Origin: Candidatus Limnocylindrales bacterium | GTDB taxonomy: Bacteria > Desulfobacterota > Binatia > UBA1149 > CAITLU01 | Assembly: GCA_035571835.1 (NCBI GenBank) | Contig: DATNBU010000029.1 | Coordinates: 186,001-250,000 of the forward strand | Direction: 5' to 3' | Length of the DNA stretch: 64,000 bases | Shown: in pieces, positions 63,342 through 64,000 of the stretch | Numbering within the stretch: position 1 is the first letter of the stretch | Layout: each line of letters begins with the position of its first letter | The notes under the pieces: generated by a model | Databases searched by the model: none | Seen by the model: only the letters and a program-made list of their open reading frames with translations | Told to the model about the DNA's origin: nothing | Made by a program: the position numbers and the translations under genes

Positions 63342-63429
63342 ATGAGGTTCAGCCGCTCAAGACGGCAGAAATAAGGATGGCCGGAAGAATGGCAAGATCT
63401 TGCAATACTTCAAACGGGCCACTGCGGGC

Positions 63430-64000
63430 TCAGCAGGCGGCCACCAGCCCATCCTTGCGGGACTCGGTGGCTGCAATGTATCCGCCGTCGATGCGCAGCG
63501 CGGCCTGCGCACCGCCGAACATCAGCGGCGGAGCGACCGAGACTTCGTGGCCCTTGTCCGCGAGCGCTTCGCGCACGGCTGGAGCAACGCCCTCTTCGAC
63601 CATGACTCCGCGGCCTTCGGTGACCTGCCAGCGCGGACCGTCGACGGCCGCCTGCGGATTCTGATTCCAGCCGAACATCCTCAGCACCATCTGCACGTGG
63701 CCCTGCGGCTGCATCGGTCCGCCCATCACGCCGAACGCGAGCAGCGGCTCGCCGCCGCGCGTGACGAAGCCGGGAATGATGGTGTGGAACGGACGCTTGC
63801 CGGGCCCGACGGCATTCGGATGTCCGGCGACGAGCGAGAAACCGCTCCCGCGATTCTGCAGGCTCATGCCGGTGCCGGGAACGACGATCCCCGATCCGAA
63901 CGCGAAGTAGTTCGACTGGATGTACGAGACCATCATGCCGCCTGCGTCGGCGGCACACAGATAGACCGTGTCTCCGGTGGCCGGTTTGCCGGCGGCAAAA
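63430..64000 (-). CDS. Gamma-glutamyltransferase, 3' part, cut by window edge
   Basis: Only the C-terminal ~189 residues are present; the frame runs past 64000. GDTVYLCAADAGGMMVSYIQ, GSGIVVPGTGMSLQNRGSGF, FHTIIPGFV and GGPMQPQGHVQMVL are the small-subunit pattern. The catalytic Thr and the cleavage site lie outside. It hydrolyses or transfers gamma-glutamyl groups, usually in the periplasm. Confidence 0.9.
   Translation of the reverse strand, partial: FAAGKPATGDTVYLCAADAGGMMVSYIQSNYFAFGSGIVVPGTGMSLQNRGSGFSLVAGHPNAVGPGKRPFHTIIPGFVTRGGEPLLAFGVMGGPMQPQGHVQMVLRMFGWNQNPQAAVDGPRWQVTEGRGVMVEEGVAPAVREALADKGHEVSVAPPLMFGGAQAALRIDGGYIAATESRKDGLVAAC

Overview
The window is high-GC, gene-dense bacterial chromosome with no rRNA, tRNA or CRISPR array that I could see. 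Core genes (queG, nadA, secDF-yajC, tgt, queA, coaBC, lnt, holA, a polyprenyl synthase) are Gram-negative in character. They are mixed with genes best known from sterol- and lipid-metabolising actinobacteria: a KstR-like regulator, a KshA-like Rieske oxygenase, a CYP125-like P450, a FadD19-like ligase, Ltp/DUF35 proteins, WS/DGAT, PlsB and a HAD-PlsC fusion. Together with a cysteine-rich exported protein carrying a poly-Thr linker, this suggests an uncultured deltaproteobacterium-like lineage (Binatota or Myxococcota type). That placement is inference.

Layout. 1-2.1 kb: queG (cut by the window edge) and nadA. 2.1-3.5 kb: a membrane protein with visibly lower GC. 3.6-15.3 kb: a minus-strand run of twelve tightly packed or overlapping genes: ferredoxin, flippase-like membrane protein, coaBC, family 4 UDG, NfeD protease, slipin, queA, tgt, yajC, secD, secF and a PmtA-like methyltransferase. 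15.5-20.6 kb: polyprenyl synthase, a small protein, a DamX-like AAA/SPOR protein, holA and a thioesterase. 20.8-22.5 kb: KstR-like regulator and KshA-like oxygenase, closed by a perfect 52-bp palindrome. 22.5-28.6 kb: glycerolipid synthesis (WS/DGAT, PlsB, HAD-PlsC, a VOC protein). 28.6-31.6 kb: MFS transporter, CMD protein and a hydroxyacid dehydrogenase. 31.7-34.4 kb: large Cys-rich secreted protein. 34.5-38.4 kb: enoyl-CoA isomerase/hydratase, SCP-x thiolase, HadA/HadB-like dehydratase pair, gamma-carbonic anhydrase. 38.5-44 kb: lnt, a second TetR, P450 with ferredoxin, a secreted phospholipase C-like protein. 44-49.8 kb: a six-gene minus-strand operon for CoA-dependent side-chain degradation. 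50-55.4 kb: phoU-pstSCAB1B2. 55.4-58.3 kb: TauD-like, LLM and GDPD proteins. 58.3-62 kb: an IS481-type element, a DUF222/HNH protein and repeats. 62-64 kb: a thiolase and a truncated gamma-glutamyltransferase.

Two points stand out. First, the two PstB ATPases are degenerate in complementary places. PstB1 lost the Q-loop Gln and the switch His but keeps LSGGQ; PstB2 keeps Q and His but lost the signature. A heterodimer would therefore have one consensus and one degenerate ATP site. They are encoded with a PhoU fused to a low-molecular-weight phosphatase fold that has no catalytic Cys or Arg. Second, the KstR-like gene and the six-gene operon each have an upstream 14-mer that exactly fits the actinobacterial KstR consensus TnnAACnnGTTnnA, and the P450 promoter has a one-mismatch copy. 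This points to one sterol or isoprenoid regulon spread over at least 29 kb. Several gene junctions also carry short tandem duplications of gene ends.
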